From positions 1 to 51,406 of the forward strand of contig JAUIJD010000032.1 of assembly GCA_030431475.1 (NCBI GenBank): DNA of 51,406 bases. The letters are read 5' to 3'. Source of the stretch: Verrucomicrobiia bacterium. Lineage in GTDB: Bacteria; Verrucomicrobiota; Verrucomicrobiia; Verrucomicrobiales; Akkermansiaceae. The notes under the pieces were generated by a model. It was given only the letters and a program-made list of their open reading frames with translations. It was not told the origin of the DNA and did not search any database. Below are positions 7,977-19,383 of this stretch, in pieces. Both the position numbers and the translations under genes were made by a program. The first letter of the stretch is position 1, and every line of letters starts with the position of its first letter.

Positions 7977-9677
7977 TCAACTGGCGAGCAGGCGGGCGAA
8001 GAGGCGGCTCATGTGGCGCGGCAGATCGTCGGGCGAGGGGACGACGTCGAAGTGATCGCGGCTGAACATCTGTGGGAAGGTCTCGCAGGCCTGCTTCTCG
8101 ATGGCGAAGGCGTGGGTGCGAAGGCCGTGGAGCTTGCCGGTCTCGATCGCCTTGCGCACGTCGCGGATGCCGTAGGTGCCCTCGTAGCGGTCGTAATCGC
8201 AGGGGCGGCCATCGGTGACGAGGATGGCGATCTTTCGCGAGGCTTGCTGGTTGAGCAGCATCTCGTGGGCGTGGCGCAGCGCCGGCCCGATGCGGGTGTA
8301 GCCCTGCGGCTGGAGCGCGCCGAAGTGGAGCTTCGCCTTCTGCCACGGCTCGTGGAAATCCTTGAGCAGCTCGAAGCGGCAGGAGCGGCGCGTGTTGGAG
8401 GAGAAACCGGCGACGGCGAAGGACTCGATGGAGCCGTCGATGACCTCGCCGACGCAGTAAACGGTCTCCATGATGGCATCGAGCACGCGGATGTCGCGGA
8501 CCCATGAGTCGGTGGAGAAGCTGAGATCGAGAAGCAGCATCGCGGCGACATCGTGGAGGTCTTTCTTGCGGTCGCAGTAGATCCGCTCGTCGGGCGTCTG
8601 GCCGCTGCGCAACCGCACGCGGGAATCGACGACGGCGTCGAGGTCGAGCTCGGTGCCGACCGGTTGGCGGTGGAGTTGCAGGAACTCGGAGGTCAGATGG
8701 GCGAACTGCTTGCGCAGACGCCGGACCAGGTCGGCGTGCTTGGTTTCGACCCCCGCCAGCCACTCGGGGTGCGAGTCGCTGCGGGGATGGATCTGGAGCC
8801 GGCACCAGGCATCCTTGTAGCGCCGCTTCTTGTAGTCCCACTCGGGGTAGGGGACGCCAGCGGTCGGGATCGAGTCGTCCACCTCAAGGCCGAGACCGTC
8901 GAGGATCACGTCGCTGCGGTAGATCGAGCGCGGACGCTCGGCGGAGCGGATCACCTCGCGCATCTCGACCTCGCGGAGGGCTTCCTCGTGGTCTTCCAGT
9001 TCGTCGTCGGCGTCCTTCTTGCGGCTCAGCCCGCTGGTCTCCTCGAGGCATTCGGCCTTCTCGAAGGTGTGGATGGGCATGTCGGCGCCGTGGCCGTCGT
9101 CCTCGGGGTCCGGCAGAACTTCCACGTCGGTTTGGCCGCGGCCCTCGATCTCGGTGGTGACTTCGGAGGCGTCCGGGGCGTCGGGCGTGGCACCCTCGAT
9201 GGACTTCGGGTCGCGGGTATCGTCGGCGCGGGGCGTGCCGAGCAGCTCCCACAGGCCTTCCTCGCCGACGAGGTGTTCCTCGAGGTAGCGGGCCTTCTCG
9301 GGAAGCCGGGGAAATTCCGCGGTGAGGGATTCGACGAGCCCGCCCAGCCCCCGGCCGTCGTCCTGCCAGCGGTCGCGAATTGCAAGGGCGGCGAGGACGG
9401 TCTTCAGCTCGTAGAGCCGGAGGTTGTCCTCCGGGCTGGCGGCTGCGTGGAAGCCAGGTGGGAGGCAGACGCGGTCGCCGAGGCAGAGCACCGGGTTGTC
9501 GGTCTCGAACAGCCCGACATTCCGCCCGGAGAGCATCCGGGCCAGCAGCATCAGGGCACCGCGGTGGTCGGCGAGGCGGGCTTCCCGCTCCGCCTGCTCG
9601 CGCTGCTGCGGCTTGGTCACCCAGCGCTCGTAGAGCGACTTGAGGCCAAGGAAGGTGCTTTCTTCCCACTCGAACAT
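7977..9677 (-). CDS. norD: NorD, nitric oxide reductase activation protein (VWA domain)
   Basis: 566 residues from the ATG at 9677 (MFEWEESTFLG). The N-terminal part carries the NorD alpha-helical region (LADHRGALMLLARMLSGR). The C-terminal third is a von Willebrand factor A domain with the metal site DLSFSTDSW and the strand IAILVTDGRPCDYDRYEG, followed by IRDVRKAIETGKLHG. The middle is acidic. NorD works with the NorQ AAA+ ATPase to activate NorCB, probably during insertion of the non-heme iron. An ATG at 9725 would add 16 residues encoded by the hairpin repeat, so the later start is preferred. Confidence 0.93.
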   Translation of the reverse strand: MFEWEESTFLGLKSLYERWVTKPQQREQAEREARLADHRGALMLLARMLSGRNVGLFETDNPVLCLGDRVCLPPGFHAAASPEDNLRLYELKTVLAALAIRDRWQDDGRGLGGLVESLTAEFPRLPEKARYLEEHLVGEEGLWELLGTPRADDTRDPKSIEGATPDAPDASEVTTEIEGRGQTDVEVLPDPEDDGHGADMPIHTFEKAECLEETSGLSRKKDADDELEDHEEALREVEMREVIRSAERPRSIYRSDVILDGLGLEVDDSIPTAGVPYPEWDYKKRRYKDAWCRLQIHPRSDSHPEWLAGVETKHADLVRRLRKQFAHLTSEFLQLHRQPVGTELDLDAVVDSRVRLRSGQTPDERIYCDRKKDLHDVAAMLLLDLSFSTDSWVRDIRVLDAIMETVYCVGEVIDGSIESFAVAGFSSNTRRSCRFELLKDFHEPWQKAKLHFGALQPQGYTRIGPALRHAHEMLLNQQASRKIAILVTDGRPCDYDRYEGTYGIRDVRKAIETGKLHGLRTHAFAIEKQACETFPQMFSRDHFDVVPSPDDLPRHMSRLFARLLAS

Positions 9678-9696
9678 TGGATGGGTCGTGGTTGTT

Positions 9697-9717
9697 GTAG
9701 CGGCTTGCAAAGCCGCT
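9697..9717 (+). repeat. GTAG-headed hairpin (REP-like) between norQ and norD
   Basis: GTAGCGGCTT-GCA-AAGCCGCT: an 8-bp perfect stem (9699-9706 with 9710-9717) and a 3-nt loop, preceded by GT so that the element begins GTAG. It fills the only real gap inside the nor operon. It resembles the two hairpins at 33976-34001 and 34036-34060, which also start with GTAG. A role in mRNA processing between norQ and norD is possible. Confidence 0.6.
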
Positions 9718-9725
9718 CTCCCCAT

Positions 9726-10538
9726 TCAGATGCTGATTTCGATGAGCTGGGTAATGGCGGCGAGCGCCTCCTCCTCGTCGCTGAGCGGGCCGGCGATGGC
9801 GGTGGTGCAGGCGAGCCGCGGCGGGATGCCGGCGGCGATGAGCTTGCCGGCGGCGATCAGCAGGCGGGTCGAGACGGACTCCATCAGCGACAGCTCGGTG
9901 AGCTGGCGGATCTTGCGGCCGATGCGGACCAGTTTGCGGGCGGTCGCCTCGTCGGTACCGGACTCGGTGGCGACGATGCGCACCTCGTCGTCTTCGCCGG
10001 GGTAGTCGAAGGCGATCGCGAGGAAGCGCTGGCGGGTCGAGGGCTTGAGCTCGCGCAGGCTGCGCTGGTAGCCGGGGTTGTAGCTGACCACGAGCATGAA
10101 GTCGTCGCCCGCCCGCAGGTGCTCGCCGGTGCGGTCGAGGAAGATCTCGCGGCGGTGGTCGGTGAGCGAGTGGATGACGACGATCGCGTCGGCCCGCGCC
10201 TCGGCGATCTCGTCGAGGTAGAGCAGTGCGCCGGAGCGCACCGCGCGGGTCACGGGTCCGTCATTCCAGACCGTGTCGCCGCCGACCAGCAGGTGGCGGC
10301 CGAGCAGGTCGGTGGCGGAGGTGTCCTCGTTGCACGAGACGGTGATCAGTTCGCGGCCGAGGCGCGCGGCCATGTGCTCGACGAAGCGTGTCTTTCCGCA
10401 GCCGGTCGGCCCCTTCAGCATCAGTGGGAGCTGCGAGCGATGGGCCTTTTCGCACAGCTCCACCTCGCGACCGGTCGGCAGGTAGAAGGGCAGCGCGGTT
10501 TCGGTGGCTGCGGGATTTACAGTGACGGTGGAGCTCAT
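9726..10538 (-). CDS. norQ: NorQ, MoxR-type AAA+ ATPase for NO reductase activation
   Basis: 270 residues. Walker A GPTGCGKT is at about residues 44-51, Walker B is LLYLDEIAEA, and the sensor-1 asparagine is in VVSYNPGYQ. The C-terminal lid contains RKIRQLTELSLMESVSTR, typical of NorQ/CbbQ. These ATPases act with a VWA partner, here NorD, to activate the metalloenzyme NorCB in the cytoplasm. The start codon overlaps the norB stop by 4 bp (ATGA), and norD follows after 48 nt that hold a hairpin repeat. Confidence 0.94.
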   Translation of the reverse strand: MSSTVTVNPAATETALPFYLPTGREVELCEKAHRSQLPLMLKGPTGCGKTRFVEHMAARLGRELITVSCNEDTSATDLLGRHLLVGGDTVWNDGPVTRAVRSGALLYLDEIAEARADAIVVIHSLTDHRREIFLDRTGEHLRAGDDFMLVVSYNPGYQRSLRELKPSTRQRFLAIAFDYPGEDDEVRIVATESGTDEATARKLVRIGRKIRQLTELSLMESVSTRLLIAAGKLIAAGIPPRLACTTAIAGPLSDEEEALAAITQLIEISI

Positions 10539-11881
10539 GATTCAGCGGGGTCGGCTCCGAGCGCCTCATCGGTCGGGCGTCCGTAGCGGATGAAGTTCAG
10601 GACGAAGAGCAGGATGCCGACGGTGAACAGCGCGGCGGCGAGGACCAGGCCGAAGAAGTGCGGCTCGACCTCCTTCTGCACCTCGAGGAAGTCGATGCCG
10701 GTGCGCCTTTCGAGCACCACCTGGCTGACCCCGGCGACGGCGAAGGCGCCGGTCATCGCGACCATGCCGATGTTTGAGATCCAGAAGCCGTAATTCGAGG
10801 CGGCCGTGTCCCACAGCTTGCGGCCGGTCATCAGCGGCATCGAGTAGGCCATCATGGCGAAGACGATCATCGCGTAGGCGCCCCAGAAGGCGAGGTGGCC
10901 GTGCATCGCGGTGACCAGCGTGCCGTGGGTCCACAGGTTCACCTGCGGAAGGGTGTGGGCGAAGCCGAGGAAGCCGGCGCCGACGAAGGACATGATCGCG
11001 CAGCCCAGCGTCCAGGTCAGGGCGGTCTTGTTGGGGTGCTTGCGGCCGCCCTTGCGCGCCATGTAGAGCGCGTAGATCGCCATCCCCAGGAAAGCCAGCG
11101 GCTCAAGGGCGGAGAAGATGCCGCCGACGATCAGCCAGTAGCGCGGCACGCCGATGTAGTAGTAGTGGTGGCCGGTGCCGAGGATGCCGGAGATGAAGGT
11201 CAGGCCGACGATGATGTAGAGCCACTTCTCGACGATCTCGCGGTCGACCCCGGTGAGCTTAATCAGCAGGAAGCAGAGGATGCCGCCCATGATCAGCTCC
11301 CACACACCCTCGACCCAGAGGTGGACGACCCACCACCGGTAGAACGAGTCGAGCGTCTGGTTGTCGAAGGTGATCATGCCCGGCAGGTAGAGCAGGGCGG
11401 CCGCCAGCAGGCCCATGTAGAGAACGATGGCGGTGGTGGTGAAACGCTTCCCGTTCCACACCGTCCAGCCGATGTTGGCCAGGAAGAGCAGGACGTTGGC
11501 GACCACCAGGTAGTCGAGCGGGCGGGGGATCTCGAGGAACTTGCGGCCCTCCCAGATATTGAGGTGGTAGCAGACGATCGCCGTCACCCCGACCAGCAGG
11601 AAGGAAATGAGCTGGACGTAGGCGAGTTTCGGCCAGGCGATCTCGCGATCGGCCTCTTCGGGGATTATGTAGTGGGCCGCTCCCATGAACCCGAGCAGCA
11701 GCCACACCACCAGCAAGTTGGTGTGCACCGCGCGGGCGGTGTTGAAGGGGATGATGTCGTGGAGGACGTCGAAGCCCATGTGGGCGAAGCCCATGATGAA
11801 GCCGTAGACGATCTGCAGCACGAGCAGCAGCAGCGCCGGGGCGAAGAACCAGTAGGCGATCTTCTGTGTCTTGAATTTCAT
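10535..11881 (-). CDS. norB: NorB, cytochrome c-dependent nitric oxide reductase catalytic subunit
   Basis: 448 residues from the ATG at 11881 (MKFKTQKIAYWFF). The earlier ATG at 11932 would overlap norC. Twelve membrane helices. The metal ligands are in place: H53 in VHTNLL, H187 and E191 in VVHLWVEGVWE, H238/H239 in GTGHHYYYIG, and H327/H329 in AMHGHLAFWGAY; E260 is in FSALEPL. This is the short, cytochrome c-type form without the quinol-NOR N-terminal extension. It reduces two NO to N2O in the inner membrane, taking electrons from NorC. It follows norC by 13 nt. Confidence 0.97.
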   Translation of the reverse strand: MKFKTQKIAYWFFAPALLLLVLQIVYGFIMGFAHMGFDVLHDIIPFNTARAVHTNLLVVWLLLGFMGAAHYIIPEEADREIAWPKLAYVQLISFLLVGVTAIVCYHLNIWEGRKFLEIPRPLDYLVVANVLLFLANIGWTVWNGKRFTTTAIVLYMGLLAAALLYLPGMITFDNQTLDSFYRWWVVHLWVEGVWELIMGGILCFLLIKLTGVDREIVEKWLYIIVGLTFISGILGTGHHYYYIGVPRYWLIVGGIFSALEPLAFLGMAIYALYMARKGGRKHPNKTALTWTLGCAIMSFVGAGFLGFAHTLPQVNLWTHGTLVTAMHGHLAFWGAYAMIVFAMMAYSMPLMTGRKLWDTAASNYGFWISNIGMVAMTGAFAVAGVSQVVLERRTGIDFLEVQKEVEPHFFGLVLAAALFTVGILLFVLNFIRYGRPTDEALGADPAES

Positions 11882-11894
11882 GGTGGTGGCGGGG

Positions 11895-12593
11895 TCAGTG
11901 GTTTTCGGAAAGGCTGAGGAGGTAGTCGACAATCTCGTCGAGTTGCTCCGGAGTCATCGGGATCTGGGGCATGGCAGTGCCGGGCTTGATCTTCTGCGGA
12001 TCGGAGATCCATGCTTTCATCGCGTCGCGTTCCATCTTGGCGCCCACGAGGTCGAGGGCCGGGCCGACGTTTCCACCCTCGCCCCCAACACTGTGGCAGG
12101 CGGCGCAGATGGTGCTGAACATCTGCGGCTTGGGGACGTCGGTCTTGCCGGTGGTAACGACCGGCGCGGCGACGCGTCCGAGCGGCGGATCGGCGGGGAA
12201 CCCATTGAGGTCGACCTTTCCGCACCACTCGAAGAAGGCGATGATCTCCTCGATTTCCTCGTCGGTGAAATCGTACTGCACCATCTTGCGCTCGCCCGGA
12301 TACATCGCCTGCGGGTCCTTGAGGAAGAGTCGCATCCAGTCCTTGCCGCGGCGCTCGACGACCTTGGTCAGCTCGGGCGCGTAGTAGGCACCCTCGCCGA
12401 AAAGCGTGTGGCAGCCCATGCAGTTGTTGTCCTCCCAGATCTCCTTGCCGGCGATGACCTGCGGCGTGAGATTCCCTTCGTTGGTCAGGTGCGGGACCTG
12501 CCTGTGGGAGTCGTAGGTGAGGGCCAGAAAGGCCAGCGAGAAGACGCCGGTTCCTCCGAGGAAGAAGGCGCGTGCCTGGGATTTCGATAACAT
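11895..12593 (-). CDS. norC: NorC, cytochrome c subunit of NO reductase with a second heme domain
   Basis: 232 residues; ordinary NorC is about 150. Residues 1-140 are typical NorC: an N-terminal membrane anchor (FFLGGTGVFSLAFLALT), heme motif CMGCH at 58-62, and YDFTDEEIEEIIAFFEWCGKVDLNGFP. After a short linker a second cytochrome c domain follows, with CAACH at 163-167 and a likely methionine ligand in GTAMPQIP. The protein would therefore carry two c-type hemes in the periplasm. It donates electrons to NorB; the added domain may serve as the docking carrier. It lies 30 nt after nrdJ. Confidence 0.95.
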   Translation of the reverse strand: MLSKSQARAFFLGGTGVFSLAFLALTYDSHRQVPHLTNEGNLTPQVIAGKEIWEDNNCMGCHTLFGEGAYYAPELTKVVERRGKDWMRLFLKDPQAMYPGERKMVQYDFTDEEIEEIIAFFEWCGKVDLNGFPADPPLGRVAAPVVTTGKTDVPKPQMFSTICAACHSVGGEGGNVGPALDLVGAKMERDAMKAWISDPQKIKPGTAMPQIPMTPEQLDEIVDYLLSLSENH

Positions 12594-12623
12594 GGTGGTC
12601 GTGGTTCGGGGTTGAGAAACGGA

Positions 12624-15629
<3,006 letters not shown>

Positions 15630-15744
15630 GGTGGCGTCGTGGATGGCGGTGAACGGGCGGAGTTGTAGTCGGACCAAACTAAAAAGGAAATAACTTTCTT
15701 TTAATCTTGAAAAAGCGCTATAATGGGTCGAGCGTCGCGCCGTT
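15630..15744. promoter_or_regulatory. Divergent promoter region, nrdJ-nor operon and ric
   Basis: A 115-bp gap whose middle (about 15670-15725) is markedly AT-rich compared with its surroundings. For the ric direction a TATAAT box lies at 15719-15724, about 20 bp before the start codon; no convincing -35 at the right distance is seen. Both flanking units deal with nitric oxide, so joint control is likely. I could not find a clear NsrR, NorR or FNR/DNR site. Confidence 0.5.
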
Positions 15745-16467
15745 ATGAGTCATTCAGCAGTGGTATTTTCCCCGGAGGGAACTCCGGTTCTTGAACGGAC
15801 GGTGGGCGAGTTGGTCGCCGAGCGGCCGTCGCGGTCGAAGGTGTTCCAGAAGCACGGAATCGATTTCTGTTGTCAGGGGGGGCGGACCCTGGGCGAGGCC
15901 TGCCAGCGCAAGGTGGTCGATCCGTCGGTGGTGGTTGGAGATCTTGAGGCGGAGTCCCGCGAGGTGGTCGAGGAGGCAAATCCCGCAGAGCTGCCGCCGG
16001 TGGAGCTGATCGACTACATCGTGTCGAAGCACCATGGCTATCTGCGCGAGGAACTGCCGCGCATCCACACCATGGCGCAGCGGGTGGCGCAGGTCCACGG
16101 GCCGCACACCCCCTCGCTGGTGCAGGTGCACCTGATCTACGAGGAAATGATGGTCGAGCTCGCGCATCACATGATGAAGGAGGAGGACGTCCTCTTCCCG
16201 GCGATCAAGGCGATGGCGTCGGGGGAACCGGCGGGCATCCCGCTGGACGGGGCGCTCGCGACCATGCTGGAAGAGCACGACGAGGCGGGTGCGGCGCTGG
16301 CGAAGCTGCGTGAGCTGACCCACGGCTTCACGCCACCGGACGAGGCGTGCAACACCTACCGGGCCCTGTTCGCCGGCCTCGCGGACCTGGAGGCGGACCT
16401 CCACCGACACATCCACCTCGAGAACTCGGTGCTCTTTCCCGCCGCGCGGGAGATGGCGGGAATCTGA
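15745..16467 (+). CDS. ric: Iron-sulfur cluster repair di-iron protein (RIC: ScdA/YtfE)
   Basis: 240 residues. The N-terminal ScdA_N domain has TVGELVAERPSRSKVFQKHGIDFCCQGG with its paired cysteines. The rest is a hemerythrin-like four-helix bundle rich in metal-binding histidines: SKHHGYLREELPRI, LAHHMMKEEDVLFP, LEEHDEAGAAL and HRHIHLENSVLFP. RIC proteins restore iron-sulfur clusters damaged by nitric oxide and can reduce NO themselves. Its divergent placement beside the nrdJ-nor operon fits that role. A strong hairpin follows the stop codon. Confidence 0.95.
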   Translation: MSHSAVVFSPEGTPVLERTVGELVAERPSRSKVFQKHGIDFCCQGGRTLGEACQRKVVDPSVVVGDLEAESREVVEEANPAELPPVELIDYIVSKHHGYLREELPRIHTMAQRVAQVHGPHTPSLVQVHLIYEEMMVELAHHMMKEEDVLFPAIKAMASGEPAGIPLDGALATMLEEHDEAGAALAKLRELTHGFTPPDEACNTYRALFAGLADLEADLHRHIHLENSVLFPAAREMAGI

Positions 16468-16478
16468 TCTTGGGCCAC

Positions 16479-16529
16479 GGGAAAGGGTCGGATGGCCATT
16501 CGGGGGGATCCCGCCTCCGGCCCTTTCCC
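16479..16529 (+). terminator. Terminator-like hairpin after ric
   Basis: GGGAAAGGGTCGG at 16479-16491 pairs with CCGGCCCTTTCCC at 16517-16529 over 13 bp, with one G-T pair. The loop is 25 nt and no T-tract follows, so it may act as a transcript-stabilising hairpin or a weak terminator. Confidence 0.5.
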
Positions 16530-16561
16530 GCAAGGCCTTGTGATGCTCGATCTGCCCGGAT

Positions 16562-17008
16562 ATGTTCGGGATCTTTCTGCTGCTGCACCTTCTTGCCGCC
16601 ACCATCTGGACCGGCGGACACCTGGTGTTGGCACTCGGAATCCTTCCTCGCGCACTGCGGGAGCGGGATCCGAATGCAATCCAACAGTTCGAATCCCGCT
16701 ACGAGCGGATCGGCATCCCGGCTCTGATTGTGCAGGTCGCGACGGGCCTGTGGTGGGCCCGTCGGTTGGTGCCGGACCCGTCGCTGTGGTTCGACTGGAG
16801 TCACCCGCTGGGTCGGCTGGTCGCGATCAAGCTGAGCCTGCTGGCGATCACTGCGGGTTTAGCGATCGACGCGCGACTGCGGATCATCCCGAAGCTGGGC
16901 GAGCGCAACCTGCACGCCCTCGCCTGGCACATCGTCCCGGTCACCGCCATTTCGGTGCTCTTCGTGGTGGTCGGCGTTTCGTTCCGGACCGGGTGGTTGA
17001 TGGGGTGA
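16562..17008 (+). CDS. CopD-like small integral membrane protein
   Basis: 148 residues with four membrane helices. Features of the CopD/DUF2269-like group are the N-terminal LLLHLLAATIWTGGHLVLALGILPRAL, with a conserved histidine and tryptophan, the central helix YERIGIPALIVQVATGLWWARRL, and LHALAWHIVPVTAISVLFVVVGVSFR. Such proteins are linked to copper uptake or handling at the membrane. That would suit a locus with a copper nitrite reductase, but the link is by neighbourhood only. Confidence 0.6.
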   Translation: MFGIFLLLHLLAATIWTGGHLVLALGILPRALRERDPNAIQQFESRYERIGIPALIVQVATGLWWARRLVPDPSLWFDWSHPLGRLVAIKLSLLAITAGLAIDARLRIIPKLGERNLHALAWHIVPVTAISVLFVVVGVSFRTGWLMG

Positions 17009-17084
17009 GGCAGTGATCGCACCCCAGAGCTCGATGCTCGGCGAACCATGGAAACTCTGACCGAACCGATCCGAATCCGATCCA

Positions 17085-17534
17085 ATGAAAATGCCATCCA
17101 CCGTAGTGATCCTGACGCTTGGCTTGAGCCTACTCGCTTGTCGGCGTCCCTCCGAACAAGCCACCGGCGAGCGTGACGGCGACGTCTCTCGAAGTTCCAC
17201 GGCGTTGAAATCCAAGGTCGAGAGTTCCGCCAAATGGACCATGCCGGACGCCATGATGCAGCATGTTCGGATTCTCGAAGCGGATGTCCGCAGCTTCGAG
17301 TCCTCTGAGAACAAGGACCATGCGGAGCTCTCTGCGAAGATCGAGAAGCACACCCAGCAGTTGATCGCCGATTGCACGATGGAGGGCGAGGGGCACGCCG
17401 CGCTGCATGACTGGCTGATGCCCTTCCTCCAGCTCAACAAGGACTACGCGACGGCACCCGATGCGGCCACCCGATCGGCCCGCTTCGAGGAAATCCAGGA
17501 TGCGCTCGCGAGGTTCCACGAGCGTTTCGAATAG
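17085..17534 (+). CDS. Predicted lipoprotein, unknown function
   Basis: 149 residues. The N-terminus MKMPSTVVILTLGLSLLACRR is a lipoprotein signal with lipobox LLAC (cysteine at residue 19). The mature part is mostly helical and charged (MMQHVRILEADVRSFESSENKD, HAELSAKIEKHTQQLIADCTMEGEGHAALHDWLMPF). I do not recognise a family beyond that. It probably sits on the periplasmic face of a membrane. It is in the same direction as ric and the CopD-like gene. Confidence 0.6.
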   Translation: MKMPSTVVILTLGLSLLACRRPSEQATGERDGDVSRSSTALKSKVESSAKWTMPDAMMQHVRILEADVRSFESSENKDHAELSAKIEKHTQQLIADCTMEGEGHAALHDWLMPFLQLNKDYATAPDAATRSARFEEIQDALARFHERFE

Positions 17535-17608
17535 ACTCAGTCCGGAGGTAACCCAGAGGTTGGATCAGGGGCTCCTGAGTGCTTCGCGACGGTAGCTCGA
17601 TCCGGGGA

Positions 17609-17926
17609 CTAGTGAGCGAACTTCAGCACCGCCACGCCACCAATGATGAGGACAACGCCGACGTAGCGGAGGAGCGAGGAGGCGTCACCGAAGAACGTGA
17701 CGCCGACGAAGAAGGTGCCGGCCGCGCCGATGCCGGTCCACACCGCGTAGGCGGTGCCAATCGGGATCTGGCGCTGGGCGAGCCAGAGGAGGATGCCGCT
17801 GAGTGCCATGAAGCCGATGGCCATGCCGATCCCGGCCCCTCGGAACTGGGGGTTCTGGGAAAGCTTGAGCCCGACCGGCCAGCCGATCTCGAACAGGCCT
17901 GCGAGGAGAAGATAGATCCAGCTCAT
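17609..17926 (-). CDS. sugE: SMR-family exporter, SugE/Gdx (guanidinium) type
   Basis: 105 residues from the ATG at 17926 (MSWIYLLLAGLFEIGW), the standard length; an upstream ATG at 17947 adds seven residues. Four membrane helices, the essential glutamate at residue 13 in LAGLFEIGWPVGLK, and GTAYAVWTGIGAAGT mark the SugE/Gdx subgroup rather than EmrE/QacE. Members export guanidinium and some quaternary ammonium compounds in exchange for protons. The 148-nt leader upstream could fold (see separate entry). Confidence 0.88.
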   Translation of the reverse strand: MSWIYLLLAGLFEIGWPVGLKLSQNPQFRGAGIGMAIGFMALSGILLWLAQRQIPIGTAYAVWTGIGAAGTFFVGVTFFGDASSLLRYVGVVLIIGGVAVLKFAH

Positions 17927-17959
17927 GAGCGAGAACTCATCGACCATGGAAGGACGGAA

Positions 17960-17999
17960 GGCAACGACCGGCTGCCGGAGATATGTCCGTGCGGTCGCC
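17960..17999 (-). promoter_or_regulatory. Possible structured leader of sugE
   Basis: In the sugE transcript an outer stem of CGACCG with CGGTCG (92-97 against 65-70 of 17900s) encloses a smaller stem CGGA/TCCG with a 6-nt loop, 33 nt before the start codon. sugE genes are often controlled by guanidine riboswitches, but the conserved ACGR loops or GGACAA cores of the known classes are not seen. This is only a fold that deserves a covariance search. Confidence 0.25.
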
Positions 18000-18021
18000 G
18001 GCGGAAAGCTCAGGACGCCGA

Positions 18022-18053
18022 CCCGCCAGCGCTGGCGGGAGTCAGGCAGCCTG
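18022..18053 (-). terminator. Hairpins downstream of nnrS
   Basis: An 18-bp perfect palindrome CCCGCCAGCGCTGGCGGG (18022-18039) is preceded, in the transcript direction, by a smaller CAGGC/GCCTG hairpin. Both lie after the nnrS stop. There is no T-run, so this is a hairpin-only terminator or mRNA end stabiliser. Confidence 0.45.
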
Positions 18054-18074
18054 CTTGAAGCAAAGGGTGTCGCT

Positions 18075-19340
18075 TCAGCAGCCGGTCGGCGCGGCGTCCG
18101 GATTCCCGGACCGGCTCCGCCTGAGCGATTTCCGCTTCCGTGGACAGCGGCTTTTGATGACGCCTTCCTCGTAAACCGGAAGGCGGCGTTCGCGGCGGAG
18201 CTTCCAGCTCCAGAAGGCGGCGATGACCACCCACAGCAGCGCGGCGTAGATGAAGTGGGAGATGCGGACCTTGGGGACGAAGTCGGAGGTCAGGCGGGTG
18301 GCCGCGGTGAAGAGCACGAGGGCCCACAGCGCGTGGAACCAGCGCAGCGGCGAGGCGAGTCGGTCGTGGCGTTCGTTGTGACCGAGGATCACGCGTGTGG
18401 CGGCGGCGAACATGAGCAGGCCGGCGCCACCGATGAACATCAGGTGCAGCATGCCGATGCGCAGCGGGTCGAACCAAGCGGCGAGCAGCCAGCCGCCGGC
18501 GGCGCAGGGGACGACCCAGCGCAGCGCGAGGCCGAGGCCGTTGACCTTCGTCCAGGCGACCAGCCCGGGGACCGAGCGGGCGAGGTGGAGCGTGACCACC
18601 CCGGCGCGGAGCACGTGGCCGGCACGGCCGTGACCCCACGCCTCCAGGGCGAAGCTGGCGATGAGAAGGAGTCCGGCGGCGAGAGACTCAAGGAAGGGAC
18701 GCATCCAGCCTGACGGGATGGTGAGACTCTCGTCGAAGGAATGCGGCGAGCGTTCTCCGAAGAAGCGCGGCAGCAGGTAGGGGGCGACGCCGAGGATGGG
18801 AAGCCACAAGAATCCCTGGAAGTAGAGGAGGCGGAGGACGGCGTATACGGGAGGTGAGGTTGAAATGCCGGCACCGAAGACCAGGCTGGCGGTGGCGGCG
18901 CCGCCGAGGCCGAGCACGGCGAGCGGCAGACCGGGCGGCGGCACGTCGTGCCGGGCGAAGAGAAAGCGGCCAAGCAGGCTGGCGAGCACGCCGAGCAGCC
19001 AGAGGCCGGCGAGGAGGTCGGCGGCGGCGATGCGGTTGAACCACAGCGCGATCATCATCGCCAGCGCGAGGCCGAGGTGGACAAGGAACTCCCAACGGAA
19101 GAAGGGACGGGTGCCGAGCAGGCGCGGGCCGGCGGTGCCAAGGAAGCCGACGACGAGGCTGCCACCGAAGCCGAGGACCATCCAGCGGGCGTGGGCCTCG
19201 AGCGGGTAGTATTCTATCCAGCCACGGAAGATGGCGGGCCACAGCATGACTCCGATCACCGAGGCCAGCACACCGAGCGGAAAGAACAGGCGGAAGGGCT
19301 CTTCGGTGAGCCGGGTGAGGTGGCGGGTGATGGGGTTCAT
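18075..19340 (-). CDS. nnrS: NnrS-family heme/copper membrane protein
   Basis: 421 residues from the ATG at 19340 (MNPITRHLTRLTEEPFRLFFPLG), a typical NnrS N-terminus; the upstream extension of the open frame is low-complexity. About twelve membrane helices, with EAHARWMVLGFGGSLVVGFLGTAGPRLLG, LHLMFIGGAGLLMFAAATRVILGHNERHD and a late WFHALWALVLFTAATRL. NnrS proteins are linked to denitrification and protect against nitrosative stress. The last 30 residues (RCPRKRKSLRRSRSG) are unusually basic. It is the final gene of the nirK unit, 43 nt after nirJ. Confidence 0.92.
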   Translation of the reverse strand: MNPITRHLTRLTEEPFRLFFPLGVLASVIGVMLWPAIFRGWIEYYPLEAHARWMVLGFGGSLVVGFLGTAGPRLLGTRPFFRWEFLVHLGLALAMMIALWFNRIAAADLLAGLWLLGVLASLLGRFLFARHDVPPPGLPLAVLGLGGAATASLVFGAGISTSPPVYAVLRLLYFQGFLWLPILGVAPYLLPRFFGERSPHSFDESLTIPSGWMRPFLESLAAGLLLIASFALEAWGHGRAGHVLRAGVVTLHLARSVPGLVAWTKVNGLGLALRWVVPCAAGGWLLAAWFDPLRIGMLHLMFIGGAGLLMFAAATRVILGHNERHDRLASPLRWFHALWALVLFTAATRLTSDFVPKVRISHFIYAALLWVVIAAFWSWKLRRERRLPVYEEGVIKSRCPRKRKSLRRSRSGNPDAAPTGC

Positions 19341-19383
19341 GGTGGGAGGCGGCGGGCTGCCCCGGGTTGGGGCCGCCACGGGT

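Noticed and set aside
15661-15724. Possible NsrR-type site in the nrdJ/ric promoter
   Set aside because: The AT-rich stretch has AAGATT and TTATTT pieces but no paired half-sites in the expected spacing.
17609-17926. EmrE/QacE-type multidrug pump
   Set aside because: The GTAYAVWTGIGAAGT and FEIGWPVGLK motifs point to the SugE/Gdx subgroup instead.
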